64,000 nucleotides of DNA from CAYPNP01 sp964412195 (GCA_964412195.1 CAYPNP010000004.1:186001-250000), one strand, 5' to 3'; counted from the first letter of the stretch, positions 42,638 to 52,094 are shown. Numbers and translations are program-made. The notes: a model not told the origin generated them from the sequence alone.

Positions 42638-43126
42638 CTAGATCCGGAGCAGCGCGGTTTGAATCAGGCGAGTTGTGGCGAATGAAGCTCGAAGGATGTG
42701 CAGCCTGAAAAGACAGTCTTGTGTGATTCGACTGAGCATCTCCCTGCCCGCCACCAGGTCGAAGAACCATACCGGCGGCCTGGCCTCGCCACGATTGAGC
42801 CTCATTTCGGACATAGTGGCCGCGAGGCGGAACTCAAAGTACCGGCAGCAATCCGGCAGCGGACACGGAGATGCAGAAATCGACTCCGTGCACCATGACT
42901 GGCCGTTCTCTTTCGAACATGATGTAGCCGAGGATTCCTGGCAACATATGGCACCACAGGATGGGCAGTTTTCCAATGTATCCAAGGCTGAAGTCTCACA
43001 AGACGGACAATCCCGGCAGACACGATACGCCGACTGCAGCGGTTCCAGGAATAGAACCAGAGTGACCGCGAAGATGCTCCAAATGTGACCTGCTCTGAAC
43101 ATCCTATTAAATTTGCTGATTCGCAT
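42638..43126 (-). CDS. hypothetical Cys-rich exported protein
   Basis: A 162-residue protein with a hydrophobic N-terminal segment (IWSIFAVTLVLFLEPLQSAY) that could be a signal peptide or anchor. It is followed by a dense cysteine region, with CRDCPSCE, ENCPSCGAICCQ, TSCSK and CPLPDCC between residues 37 and 93, about a dozen cysteines in 55 residues, suited to metal binding. The C-terminal third is Arg/Leu-rich. The ATG at 43126 has no ribosome site; an ATG at 43102 is an alternative. It lies just downstream of the P-type ATPase gene and of a strong palindrome at 43147-43168. Confidence 0.6.
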   Translation of the reverse strand: MRISKFNRMFRAGHIWSIFAVTLVLFLEPLQSAYRVCRDCPSCETSALDTLENCPSCGAICCQESSATSCSKENGQSWCTESISASPCPLPDCCRYFEFRLAATMSEMRLNRGEARPPVWFFDLVAGREMLSRITQDCLFRLHILRASFATTRLIQTALLRI

Positions 43127-43146
43127 GGAGTATTTATAACGCTCAA

Positions 43147-43168
43147 ATCTATATCTTCACATATAGAT
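43147..43168. promoter_or_regulatory. perfect palindrome, candidate metal-regulator operator
   Basis: ATCTATAT (43147-43154) and ATATAGAT (43161-43168) are perfect inverted repeats with a 6-base spacer, in an AT-rich gap between the ATPase and the Cys-rich gene. A TATAAA box lies between it and the Cys-rich gene. The size and AT-richness fit ArsR/SmtB-type operators, but no ArsR gene is in the window. Confidence 0.5.
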
Positions 43169-43224
43169 ATTGCAACTTCTAGCAAGGTTTGTCAAGTGAT
43201 GATTCTCGCCCGCACTCACAACCG

Positions 43225-45399
43225 TCACGGGTAGTCCTGTGGCCTGTTGTTCAGTAACCGGAGTCCATTGAAGACAACCAGCAGCGAAGCGCCCATGTCG
43301 GCAGCGATCGCGATCCACAGGGAGGCCAACTGAAACAAGGCGAGAACCACAAATGCTGCTTTGATGGCCAAGGCAAAGGTGATGTTCTGACGGATGATAC
43401 GAACGACGGCTCTGGAATGACGGACCAGCCAGGCAACCCGGGACAGATCGTCGGACATCAGGGCGATATCGGCGGTCTCTATCGCCGCGTCGGTCCCGGT
43501 CGCTCCCATGGCGACCCCCAATGACGAGACAGCCATCGCGGGAGCATCGTTCACGCCGTCCCCGATCATGGCCACACGGGAGAACTTCTTCACGAGCTGT
43601 TCGATCGCGGAGACCTTGTCCTCGGGCAGTAGATCGGCATGATACTCCGAGATTCCTGTCACCCCGGCGACAGCGGCGGCGGTCGTCCGGTTGTCGCCGG
43701 TCAGCATGACTACCTTCTCGACGCCGGCTCCCCGGATCGCCGCGATTGCGGGCGGGGCTTCCGCTCGAACCCGATCCGATATGCCGATGAGACCGCACAC
43801 ATGCGAATCCGATCCAAGTGCAACAAGCGTATGAGCGGCATCCTCGATCTGCACAGCCGCTGCGTGGATGTGTGGTTCTTCCGCGCCCTTCTCGTGCATG
43901 AAGCGATGCGAACCTATCCAATACGATTTGCCGTCGATCCGGCACTCGGCACCCTTGCCCTTGACATCCCGCAGGCTTTCAGCCGCGCGAAAGCCGAGCC
44001 CCCGGCGCGAAGCTTCACGGAGTATTGCCCGGGCGATTGGATGTCCACTTTCGGATTCCAGGGTGGCCGCCCGCACGAGCACATCCTCCTCGGTGTGTCC
44101 ATTGAATGATAGAATACGCTGGACTTCCGGCACACCGTAAGTCAGGGTACCCGTCTTGTCCAAGGCGAGAGCTCGAATTTTACCGGGGAGTTCCAGGAAT
44201 ACCCCGCCCTTGATCAGCACTCCCGCCCGGGCAGCCGATGCCAGACCGGCTACGACGCTAACCGGCGTGGAGATGACCAGGGCACAGGGGCAAGCGATCA
44301 CCAGGATGACCAGCGCCTCATAAAACCAGCGGCCCCATTCTCCACCGAACATGAGTGGAGGAATGACGGCAATGCCGATCGCAAACGCCATCATTGCCGG
44401 CGTATAAAAGCGGGCGAACGTCTCGACCCATTGTTCCGACGGCGACCGCCGCGATTGGGCCGATTCCACCATGTGGACGATCCGCGCCAAGGTTGTATCC
44501 CCGGCCGGTCGCGTGCTCTTGAACTCAAAGGCCCCGTCCTCGTTGATTGTGCCGGCAAAGACTTCATCCCCTTCCTTCTTCGACACAGGAAACGATTCGC
44601 CGGTGATGGGAGCTTGATTGATGGTCGTCTCCCCCCTGATCATTATGCCGTCCAGTGGAATTTTTTCACCCGGTCGCACCAATACGGTGGCGCCCAAAGG
44701 AATCTCTTCGACTCGTCGCTCCAAGACAATTCCATCCGCTGGGTCGACAAAACGGGCCGTCGGCGGCGACAGGTCCATCAGAGCGTTGATGGCCCGACGG
44801 GCATGCCCCACGCTCCACGACTCCAACAGCAGGGATAGGGAAAAAAGGAATGTCACCGCCGCGGCTTCGAACCACTCGCCAATCGCCATCGCGCCGATGA
44901 CTGCAACGGTCATCAACAAATTCATGTCCGGCCGGAGCCGCCGGGTGGCCGCGATGGCCTTGGGGACGACAAACCAAGCCCCCGCCACGGCACCCGCGGC
45001 GTAAAACAGCACCACCCCGATCGGGAACACATGCCCATCGCCTCCACCACTGAGGACATGCCACAGCTCCCGGTGGGTGATCCAATGTAAGATCAGCCCG
45101 CTCACGGTGAAACATCCACTAGCAACCGTCATCACGGCGCGCCCGTGATTTTGCCAGAATCCGCCATCCTTCTGATGGGATCGCGCCTGCCAGGAAACCG
45201 CCTTCATGCCCGTGGCCGACACCGCCGCGATGATGGCGCCCAGCTCGATCTCGCCATCGCCGGAGACCACGGTCAGCTTTTCCTGCAACACATCGAACCG
45301 CAAGTCGGTTACTCCCGGCACCTGTTTCAGTGCCTCTCTCAAAATCGCGACTTCCTCGGCGCAATCCATCCCCGAAATACGAAATGATTGTTGGTACAT
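43225..45399 (-). CDS. P1B-type heavy-metal ATPase (Zn/Cd/Pb type)
   Basis: A 724-residue exporter. An N-terminal heavy-metal-associated domain has the single-Cys motif ISGMDCAEE (C13). Then come about eight helices, the metal-transport motif ACPCALVISTPVS near residue 370, phosphorylation site LDKTGTLTYG near 412, and GDGVNDAPAM near 615. The last helices carry a Lys (ALAIKAAFVVLAL) and DMG (AADMGASLLVVFNGLRLL), the P1B-2 signature for divalent Zn, Cd or Pb rather than copper. It is sixth in the minus-strand metal operon, 17 bases after the PII-like gene, and would pump metal to the periplasm where the Czc pump takes over. Confidence 0.93.
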   Translation of the reverse strand: MYQQSFRISGMDCAEEVAILREALKQVPGVTDLRFDVLQEKLTVVSGDGEIELGAIIAAVSATGMKAVSWQARSHQKDGGFWQNHGRAVMTVASGCFTVSGLILHWITHRELWHVLSGGGDGHVFPIGVVLFYAAGAVAGAWFVVPKAIAATRRLRPDMNLLMTVAVIGAMAIGEWFEAAAVTFLFSLSLLLESWSVGHARRAINALMDLSPPTARFVDPADGIVLERRVEEIPLGATVLVRPGEKIPLDGIMIRGETTINQAPITGESFPVSKKEGDEVFAGTINEDGAFEFKSTRPAGDTTLARIVHMVESAQSRRSPSEQWVETFARFYTPAMMAFAIGIAVIPPLMFGGEWGRWFYEALVILVIACPCALVISTPVSVVAGLASAARAGVLIKGGVFLELPGKIRALALDKTGTLTYGVPEVQRILSFNGHTEEDVLVRAATLESESGHPIARAILREASRRGLGFRAAESLRDVKGKGAECRIDGKSYWIGSHRFMHEKGAEEPHIHAAAVQIEDAAHTLVALGSDSHVCGLIGISDRVRAEAPPAIAAIRGAGVEKVVMLTGDNRTTAAAVAGVTGISEYHADLLPEDKVSAIEQLVKKFSRVAMIGDGVNDAPAMAVSSLGVAMGATGTDAAIETADIALMSDDLSRVAWLVRHSRAVVRIIRQNITFALAIKAAFVVLALFQLASLWIAIAADMGASLLVVFNGLRLLNNRPQDYP

Positions 45400-45416
45400 C
45401 AGCCCCTCCCGCTTAG

Positions 45417-45758
45417 TCAGATAGCGTGTTCACCTTTTTCGCCGGTACGGATCTTGACGACTTCTTCCACCTGGTAGACAAAGACCTTTCCGTCGCCCGG
45501 TTTACCTGTATGGGCGGCCGAGACAATGGCCCGGACTACCGCGGCGGACATTCCATCGGGGACAACGACCTCCAGTTTCGTTTTTTGGGCGAAAGCGCGG
45601 CCAGTTTCCACGACCGGTTCCGAGGCATCGACCGCCCGGGACTTTCCGAAGCCTACGACTTGGGAGACGGTGAGCCCCGGCAATCCATCGATCTGTCCGA
45701 GGGCGTCGCATACGCTTTCCAGCATGTACGGCTGGATGATTGCCTTGATTTCTTTCAC
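45417..45758 (-). CDS. PII-like protein of the metal-efflux operon
   Basis: A 113-residue PII-family protein: MKEIKAIIQPYMLESVCDAL, GLTVSQVVGFGKSRA, a T-loop region (DASEPVVETGRAFAQK) without the uridylylated tyrosine motif of GlnB, KLEVVVPDGMSAAVVRAIVSAAHTGKPGDGKVFVYQVEEVVKIRTGEKGEHAI. The last block with GxPGDGKVFV and RTGE is the ATP-binding B/C-loop pattern. PII homologues without the nitrogen-signalling residues are often found beside CzcA pumps; they may sense metal or nucleotide state and adjust the pump. It lies 11 bases after czcA and 17 before the ATPase. Confidence 0.9.
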   Translation of the reverse strand: MKEIKAIIQPYMLESVCDALGQIDGLPGLTVSQVVGFGKSRAVDASEPVVETGRAFAQKTKLEVVVPDGMSAAVVRAIVSAAHTGKPGDGKVFVYQVEEVVKIRTGEKGEHAI

Positions 45759-45769
45759 GGTGAACCTCC

Positions 45770-48700
45770 TCAGATTTCCGTTTCCACCCGGCGGTCTTCA
45801 AACCAGCCGTAAATAACGGGCAGCACGATCAGTGTCAGAATGGTGCTCGTGATCAACCCCCCCATGACCACCACCGCGAGCGGTTTCTGGATATCCGCGC
45901 CGGAGCCGGTGGCATACAGCATCGGTAGGTGTCCGATAAAGCTCGTGAGAGCGGTCATAAGCAGGGGCCTGAAGCGAAGGTCGCACCCCTTGGTGATTGT
46001 ATCCGCCACACTTTCACCCTTTTCCCTCAGTTGGCGGAAAAAAGCGATCAGCACGACTCCATTCTGCACGGCGATTCCCAGAAGAACGATGAACGCCACC
46101 GCGGCCGACACGGAGAGCGGCATATCGAACAGGAATACACCTACGATTCCCCCGACCAGAGCGAAGGGCAGATTCAACAGCACCAGCAGGGAGTTCTTGA
46201 TGGAGCCCAGGGCCATGTATAACAGCACCATGATCAAGAGCAGGGCGATGGGCACAACGATGGCCAGTTGGCGCATCGCGCGCTGTTGGTTTTCGAACTG
46301 TCCTCCGTACTCGATGAAATAGCCCGGTGGGAGTTCTTTGGCCAGGGGGGTAATCCTGGCCTGAACGTCCTCGACAAATCCACCGAGATCCCGGCCGCGC
46401 ACGTTGGCTTCGACCACCACCCGGCGCATACCGTTCTCGCGACTGATCTGAGCAGGTGCTTCGAGCATCTGGAATCGGGCAATCTGGGCCAGCGGCACCC
46501 GTTCACCTCCCGGCGCCGGGACCAAGAGGCGCTGCAGTTCGGGCACATCTTGGCGGGCCTCTTCCGGGAAACGGATGACGACGGCAAAGCGGCGCTGTTC
46601 CTCGATCAGGGTGGTTGCCTGCTTGCCCGCGATCGCCGTCTCGATGAGATTATTGATCAACCCCACATTGATCCCATAACGGGCAGCCGCTTGCCGGTCG
46701 ATGACCACATCGAGCTGATTCATTCCAGAAACCTGCTCCACCTTCACATCGCGGGCGCCGTCCACTCCCTGCATGGCGGTGGCGGCCTTATCGGCAAATC
46801 CCTTGAGAAGTTCCAGGTCCGGACCGAAAATCTTCACCGCCAGGTCGCTCTTGACTCCAGAAATGAGCTCGTTCACACGAAGAGCGATGGGTTGGGAGAA
46901 GGAGTATCGCAATCCCGGGATGCCGGACAAGTCCCGCTGGATGGCTTCGACCAATTCAGTCTTATCGCGACCCGTGGTCCACTGAGAGCGTGGCTTGAGC
47001 ATGATGAACACATCCGTCTGCTCCGGCCCCATCGGGTCCTCGGAGATCTCCGCCCGGCCGGTCTTGCTGACGACGGTATCCACTTCGGGGAATTTAAGGA
47101 GTCGCTTCTCCATGAACTCGGACACCTGAACAGAACCGTCCAACGAAGCGTTTGGAAGACGGACCACGTTGATTGCGATCGAACCCTCATCCAGCGGGGG
47201 CATGAATTCGGTCCCAATGAATGGAACCAGCACCAGGGAACCTGCCAGCAACAATCCGGAGAGCCCGAGGACCCAGCCCCGGTGCCGCACCGCCCAGCCG
47301 AGGAGCCAAAGATAGCCGTGGTGGAATCGGCGGATAAAACCGAATTCCTTCTCTGGGGCTTGTTTGAGAAAGGTTTCGGACAGCGCGGGAACGATGGTCA
47401 GGGCCACCACCAGCGACACGAGCAGGGCGATCATCATCGTCAGTGCGAGAGGGGCGAACATTTTTCCCTCCACGCCTTGCAACGTGAAAAGCGGGACCAA
47501 GATGATCGCGATAATGAGGACTGAAAAACCTACCGGCCGCGCGACCTCCAACACCGCTTCCGCCACGATCCTCCGCTTCATGTCTGAAGGCGGGCGATGA
47601 GCGAGATGCCGGCGGATATTCTCCACGACCACGATGGATGCATCCACCACCATGCCGACGGAGAAGGCCAATCCCCCCAAGCTCATCAGGTTTGAGGTCA
47701 AGCCAGTGGCCCCCATGACGATAAAACTGACCAGGAACGTGAGAGGCAGGGAGAAGACGACAATCAGTGAGGTGCGAAACTCCGCGACGAACAGGAACAG
47801 GATCAAAATCACAAAGATGCCACCTTCCAGCAAGGCATCCACCACTGTCTTGATGCAAGCCTCGATCAGCGAGGTCCGGTCATAGAATACGTTGATGCGG
47901 ATCCCCGGGGGCAGGGTTTCCTGTATCTTGAGCACGGTCTCCTTGACGCGGCTGACCACGTCCTTGGAGTTCTCACCCTTGAGCATGATGATCATTCCGG
48001 CAACGACTTCCCCCTTGCCGTCGCGGGTAACCGCCCCTTGCCGGGGTTCGGCTCCGATGGTGACTTCGGCTACGTCCCGAAGGTAGATCGGAGTCCCGTC
48101 CAGGGTCTTGAGCACGATGTGCTCGATGTCCGGTATTTCGCGGAATAGGCCGACCCCGCGGAGATAGGTCTGCTCCCAGCCACGCACAATCACGCCGCCG
48201 CCGGCGTTGGCGTTGTTGGCTTCGACCGCCTGCATTACCTCGTCGACCGTCAAACCGTACTTGAGCAGCTTGTCAGGCGACACTAAGACTTGATATTGTT
48301 TGACATATCCGCCGAAACTGTTGACTTCGTTCACGCCCGGTATCGGCTTCAACAAGGGCGCGACCAGCCAGTCTTGGACCGTTCGGAGTTCCATGGCGTC
48401 ATGATCTTCGCCCTCGAGGGTGTACTGGAAGATCTCTCCGAGGCCCGTGCTGATCGGCCCCAATTCGGGATCCACGCCAGGTGGGAGCTGTTCCCGGGCC
48501 ATGGCCAACCGCTCGAAGACCACCTGCCGGGTCCAGTACGTTTCCACCCCGTCCTCGAAGATGATAACGACTTGGGACAAGCCCGCCTTGGAAATGGATC
48601 GGACCTGTTTGACCTTCGGCAATCCGCGCATGACCTGTTCAATGGGGTAGCTCACCCGTTGTTCGACATCGACCGCGGCAAATCCAGGAGCCTTGCTCAG

Positions 48701-48841
48701 GATCATCACCTGAGTGTTGGTGACGTCTGGGAATGCATCGATGGGAAGATGCAGCCAGGCCAGAATGCCGGCCAAGATGAGGACGCCCGTGGTCAGGAAT
48801 ACAAGGAAACGGTTCTTCAGCAGAAAAGGGATAATATTCAT
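45770..48841 (-). CDS. czcA: heavy-metal efflux RND pump (CzcA/CusA family)
   Basis: A 1023-residue HME-RND transporter of normal length, with 12 helices and two large periplasmic domains: FLVFLTTGVLILAGILAWLHLPIDAFPDVTN opening (split over helix 1), QVMRGLPKVKQVRSISKAGLSQVVIIFEDG, and helix 4 GLAFSVGMVVDASIVVVENIRRHLAHR. In CzcA helix 4 has DFGxxVD; here the first Asp is replaced by Ala-Phe-Ser, closer to the CusA pattern, while VDxxxxxxEN is kept. Together with the ZntA-like ATPase the substrate remains open (Zn/Cd/Co or Cu/Ag). It works with the adaptor 12 bases upstream and the TolC-type protein to expel metal across both membranes. Confidence 0.93.
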   Translation of the reverse strand: MNIIPFLLKNRFLVFLTTGVLILAGILAWLHLPIDAFPDVTNTQVMILSKAPGFAAVDVEQRVSYPIEQVMRGLPKVKQVRSISKAGLSQVVIIFEDGVETYWTRQVVFERLAMAREQLPPGVDPELGPISTGLGEIFQYTLEGEDHDAMELRTVQDWLVAPLLKPIPGVNEVNSFGGYVKQYQVLVSPDKLLKYGLTVDEVMQAVEANNANAGGGVIVRGWEQTYLRGVGLFREIPDIEHIVLKTLDGTPIYLRDVAEVTIGAEPRQGAVTRDGKGEVVAGMIIMLKGENSKDVVSRVKETVLKIQETLPPGIRINVFYDRTSLIEACIKTVVDALLEGGIFVILILFLFVAEFRTSLIVVFSLPLTFLVSFIVMGATGLTSNLMSLGGLAFSVGMVVDASIVVVENIRRHLAHRPPSDMKRRIVAEAVLEVARPVGFSVLIIAIILVPLFTLQGVEGKMFAPLALTMMIALLVSLVVALTIVPALSETFLKQAPEKEFGFIRRFHHGYLWLLGWAVRHRGWVLGLSGLLLAGSLVLVPFIGTEFMPPLDEGSIAINVVRLPNASLDGSVQVSEFMEKRLLKFPEVDTVVSKTGRAEISEDPMGPEQTDVFIMLKPRSQWTTGRDKTELVEAIQRDLSGIPGLRYSFSQPIALRVNELISGVKSDLAVKIFGPDLELLKGFADKAATAMQGVDGARDVKVEQVSGMNQLDVVIDRQAAARYGINVGLINNLIETAIAGKQATTLIEEQRRFAVVIRFPEEARQDVPELQRLLVPAPGGERVPLAQIARFQMLEAPAQISRENGMRRVVVEANVRGRDLGGFVEDVQARITPLAKELPPGYFIEYGGQFENQQRAMRQLAIVVPIALLLIMVLLYMALGSIKNSLLVLLNLPFALVGGIVGVFLFDMPLSVSAAVAFIVLLGIAVQNGVVLIAFFRQLREKGESVADTITKGCDLRFRPLLMTALTSFIGHLPMLYATGSGADIQKPLAVVVMGGLITSTILTLIVLPVIYGWFEDRRVETEI

Positions 48842-48853
48842 GGTCAGTCTCGC

Positions 48854-50203
48854 TCAATCCGCACAGCCGGCGCCCATCTTCGAGCGCAGTACGTCGGATT
48901 TCATCAGAAAGGCTCCATAGGCGACAATCCGCTCGCCCGATTTGAGCCCCTTGACTACTTCGACCAGTTTGCTTTGGACTTGGCCCGTGACGATCGGCCG
49001 CCGCAGATAGTAATCCTCCTTCCAATGGACGAAAACAAAACTCTGGCCTTCGTCGGAGAATACGGCGGTCCGAGGTACCGTCACTGCCTTCACTGCCGTG
49101 CCAAAGGGGGCACGCACCTGGCAGAACATGCCCGGACGTAAAATCGACCCGGGATTAGCGACCGTTGCGCGCACCTTCACCGTCCGGGTTGGCTCATCCA
49201 CGGTCGCGCCTATGTAGTCAATTTTCCCGGCATAATCGACGCCGGGGAAGGATGGAACGGTGATGGAAACCGGGATTGGCCCCTGCTTTCGTTGCTCGAT
49301 GAGCGCCGCCAAGTCTTTTTCGTGAACGTTCGCCCACACCCAGACGCTGCTCAGGTTGGCGATCAGCATAACCTCCTTGCCGGGAGCGACCAATTCACCG
49401 TTGACCACGTGCTTCTCTATCACCGTCCCGCTCAGCGGTGCCCGAGTGGCCAAACGGTTCATCATAGGCCCACGGTCTTCGTTGTTTAGGGCAGCCATCT
49501 CCTGCTCAGTCAAACCCATCACATGCAGTGATTGTTCCGCGGCCCTCAGCTCCGCGCGGTTCTGTTCCCAGACCATCTGAGCTTGGATCAGGTCTTGCTC
49601 GGGAGAGACTCTTTTTGCAACCAGACTTTTCTCGCGGAGATAGTTCTTCTCCGAAAGAGTAGTGAGCGCCTTACTTTTCTCGTAGTCTCTCAGGGCCTGG
49701 CCGAACTCCGTACTATTGATTGTAAAGAGTTCGGTTCCCGCTTTCACCGTCTGACCGATGTCGACCGAAACAGATTCGATCACACCCGTCGCACGGGCGC
49801 TGATATGGACGGCCGCGTTCTCGTTCAGTCGAATCTCGCCGGTCAAGGCCGTGATGGATTGCAGTTCGCTCTCTTGGACGCTCATGTCCTTAAAAAGCCC
49901 GCCGGTGCTGTCTTTCCAGAGCGAACCATCCGCCTTGACGACTCCCGCCTCGTAGCGGCATTCCGCGCACTGGTACGTTGGAATCTTATGCTCGCAGTCA
50001 TTCAGAGCGGCTGCAAGCGGATCCTCCGGGCCGGTTTGAGCAGGATCAAGGTTTGTAGCTGCTTTTGTTTCCGTGTCTGCAGCAAGAGGATCACCACCCT
50101 TGGAAGCGCTTGTTCGAGAGCAGCCGGAAAGAGCCGCCAGCATTACCACGCCAGCCAGGCAGGAAAAGATTATTCCAGCAAAGTTGATTTTAATTTTCAT
50201 CAT
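48854..50203 (-). CDS. czcB: metal-efflux periplasmic adaptor lipoprotein (CzcB-like)
   Basis: A 449-residue membrane-fusion lipoprotein. The signal sequence ends LAALSGC. An N-terminal Cys pair region (CEHKIPTYQCAECRYEAGVVKAD) is the small heavy-metal-binding domain found in CzcB/CusB proteins. Then come the lipoyl halves, the helical hairpin (ALRDYEKSKALTTLSEKNYL...LHVMGLTEQEMAAL) and beta-barrel domains (LVAPGKEVMLIANLSSVWVWANVHEKDL). TAAGGAGAACGTC precedes the ATG at 50203, chosen over an unsupported extension upstream. It delivers metal to the CzcA-CzcC channel. Confidence 0.92.
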   Translation of the reverse strand: MMKIKINFAGIIFSCLAGVVMLAALSGCSRTSASKGGDPLAADTETKAATNLDPAQTGPEDPLAAALNDCEHKIPTYQCAECRYEAGVVKADGSLWKDSTGGLFKDMSVQESELQSITALTGEIRLNENAAVHISARATGVIESVSVDIGQTVKAGTELFTINSTEFGQALRDYEKSKALTTLSEKNYLREKSLVAKRVSPEQDLIQAQMVWEQNRAELRAAEQSLHVMGLTEQEMAALNNEDRGPMMNRLATRAPLSGTVIEKHVVNGELVAPGKEVMLIANLSSVWVWANVHEKDLAALIEQRKQGPIPVSITVPSFPGVDYAGKIDYIGATVDEPTRTVKVRATVANPGSILRPGMFCQVRAPFGTAVKAVTVPRTAVFSDEGQSFVFVHWKEDYYLRRPIVTGQVQSKLVEVVKGLKSGERIVAYGAFLMKSDVLRSKMGAGCAD

Positions 50204-50231
50204 GACGTTCTCCTTATTTATCCAGTTCCGC

Positions 50232-51542
50232 TCAGGGCGTATGGGGAGTTGCAAGCTCACGCAAGCTTCCCGCGAGGCGAAGACTTTCCACGGTCGCGCG
50301 CTGCGCTTCGGAAACGGCCTCGATCTGGGCGCCCCGCAGTTCAAAGAGAGTGCGCTGGGCGTCCAGCACTTCAAGGTAATCGGTCTTTCCCTGGCGATAC
50401 CCTTCTTGAAGAAGGTCAAAAGCGCTCAGGGCTCTGGGTAATATTGTTTGTTCCAAGTCACTCGCGGTCATTTTGGCGGTGTCGCGGGCACGCTGGGCGC
50501 GGTCCAGTTCGGACCGGATCCGCTGTTCCACCGCCAGGCGGGCGGCGCCTGCCTGGCGCAACCGGACGCCGGCTTCGGCAATGGCTCCTTGGCGCTTGTC
50601 TCTGAGGGGGAGGGGCATGGACACACCGGCCACAAGGGCGACATCGCGGACCTCATTCAGATAGCGCATTCCCGCACTCAGGGTTATATCCGGGGTTCGC
50701 GCGGCGGTCTCTTTGGCCAACTCCGCCGAACGAACTTGTTCCGCCGCCTCTAAGCGCAGTAGCTCGGGATTTCTTGTGGAGACCACTTGAAACGGGGGAA
50801 TTTCCTTATTTGCGGCAATCAAGTCCGTCAAGGGCGCCACCTCCTCGAAATCCGCCGACGAATCGCCCCAGAGCGCCGCAAGCCGGTTACACGCGGAAAC
50901 CAACTCGCGTTGCAACCGATCCGATTCAAGGCGCGCCGAGGCCAAGGCCACCATGGCCCGCGTTTCCTCCACGGGAGCCACTTTGCCCGCCGCGACGCGT
51001 TCAGCGACAATTTGAAGAATTCGCTCCGCCAACCCGGACAACTCCCGGCGGTTCATCAGCCGATTCTGGATGGCGAGTATCTCGACGTACAGTTGTGACG
51101 CTTCAGCGAGTCGATCGGCCTGATTCTCCTCGTGCTCGCGGATCACCAAAGCCCGTTCAGCCCGGGCCAGATCGATGCGCCGATCCCGCTTCCCACCGCG
51201 TTCGAACTGCTGTTCCATCTGCACGGTGAATTCCGTCTGGCTGGCAAACCACAAATCACCGGTGCCTGGTACATTCTCCAGTTGAGTGGATAATACCGGG
51301 TTGGGCCGGAGACCCGCCTGGTGGATCCGGCCATCCAACGCTTCCGCGTTGAGGGCGGTGACAGCCAGCGCAGGGCTGGCCTGAAGCACCCGGGCCAGGA
51401 CCGCCGGCAGAGTCATGGTTGAAGATATGGAATCTGACGCACTCCGTGCGCCCGTTGACATGGACGGATCTTCCGGCAGTTCCCCTCCGTGGAGCAAGGG
51501 CCACATCAAGAGCCCAATCAGGATAAGGAAAATGGTTCGCAT
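50232..51542 (-). CDS. czcC: metal-efflux TolC-type outer-membrane protein (CzcC-like)
   Basis: A 436-residue outer-membrane factor with a signal peptide (MRTIFLILIGLLMWPLLHGG) and two helical halves (LPAVLARVLQASPALAVTALNAEALDG opening, then the helical REHEENQADRLAEASQLYVEILAIQN, and the closing KTDYLEVLDAQRTLFELRGA repeat pattern). GAGGTAACC lies before the ATG at 51542; the earlier ATG has no ribosome site. It is second in the operon, after a small protein, and gives the outer-membrane exit of the Czc system. Confidence 0.9.
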   Translation of the reverse strand: MRTIFLILIGLLMWPLLHGGELPEDPSMSTGARSASDSISSTMTLPAVLARVLQASPALAVTALNAEALDGRIHQAGLRPNPVLSTQLENVPGTGDLWFASQTEFTVQMEQQFERGGKRDRRIDLARAERALVIREHEENQADRLAEASQLYVEILAIQNRLMNRRELSGLAERILQIVAERVAAGKVAPVEETRAMVALASARLESDRLQRELVSACNRLAALWGDSSADFEEVAPLTDLIAANKEIPPFQVVSTRNPELLRLEAAEQVRSAELAKETAARTPDITLSAGMRYLNEVRDVALVAGVSMPLPLRDKRQGAIAEAGVRLRQAGAARLAVEQRIRSELDRAQRARDTAKMTASDLEQTILPRALSAFDLLQEGYRQGKTDYLEVLDAQRTLFELRGAQIEAVSEAQRATVESLRLAGSLRELATPHTP

Positions 51543-51656
51543 GGTTACCTCGTTATGGATAGATATGAAATAGCTGAGCCACACTGTGTTGGTGTAGGAA
51601 AAGGACTGGCGCCGATCCGGTTAAATGGATCGGTACAGCAAATGAAAGGGAGGAAG

Positions 51657-52094
51657 CTAGATTCGGAGGGTCAAGCGCTGAGCGGTTACTTGAGCACAGG
51701 CGGTATCGGCAAAAAACGCCGAAGCGATCTGCGATCGCAAATGCAGAATCAATCCAGTCGATGAGTGGTGGTACACCCCATCGAGCACAAGATCTGGGGA
51801 AATGGTGCTGCTTGGGTGATCTCTCAGATTGGACGGCAACAAGAGATCGACATCGACACAATCACCACAATCATTCACATTCGAGGGCGAGATCCAGGTG
51901 AATGCGGGAGAACTCAACTGATCAGATTCAAGAGCAACTCCGGTTGCGCCCGCGGCAGGGGTGAACGGTTCAATTTGTCGATGACCGGAGGCGCCGAGAC
52001 AGTAGACAAAAAGCGGACCGGAGATGAGCGTATAGGCGCACATCGCCACAATCAAGTAGGCCGCTAAATATTGATTGGATCGAATTTCCGTCAC
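51657..52094 (-). CDS. hypothetical small protein heading the metal operon
   Basis: A 145-residue protein starting at a GTG with GAGAGG upstream. One N-terminal helix (AAYLIVAMCAYTLISGPLFVYCL) anchors it or serves as signal; the mature part contains a short Cys pair (NDCGDCVDVD) and His pair (GVYHHSSTG). Its C-terminal end (LRSQIASAFFADTA...LTLRI) resembles that of the Cys-rich protein at the other end of the operon (ASFATTRLIQTALLRI), so the two may be distant relatives. It is first in the eight-gene operon. Role unknown, probably periplasmic metal handling. Confidence 0.65.
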   Translation of the reverse strand: MTEIRSNQYLAAYLIVAMCAYTLISGPLFVYCLGASGHRQIEPFTPAAGATGVALESDQLSSPAFTWISPSNVNDCGDCVDVDLLLPSNLRDHPSSTISPDLVLDGVYHHSSTGLILHLRSQIASAFFADTACAQVTAQRLTLRI

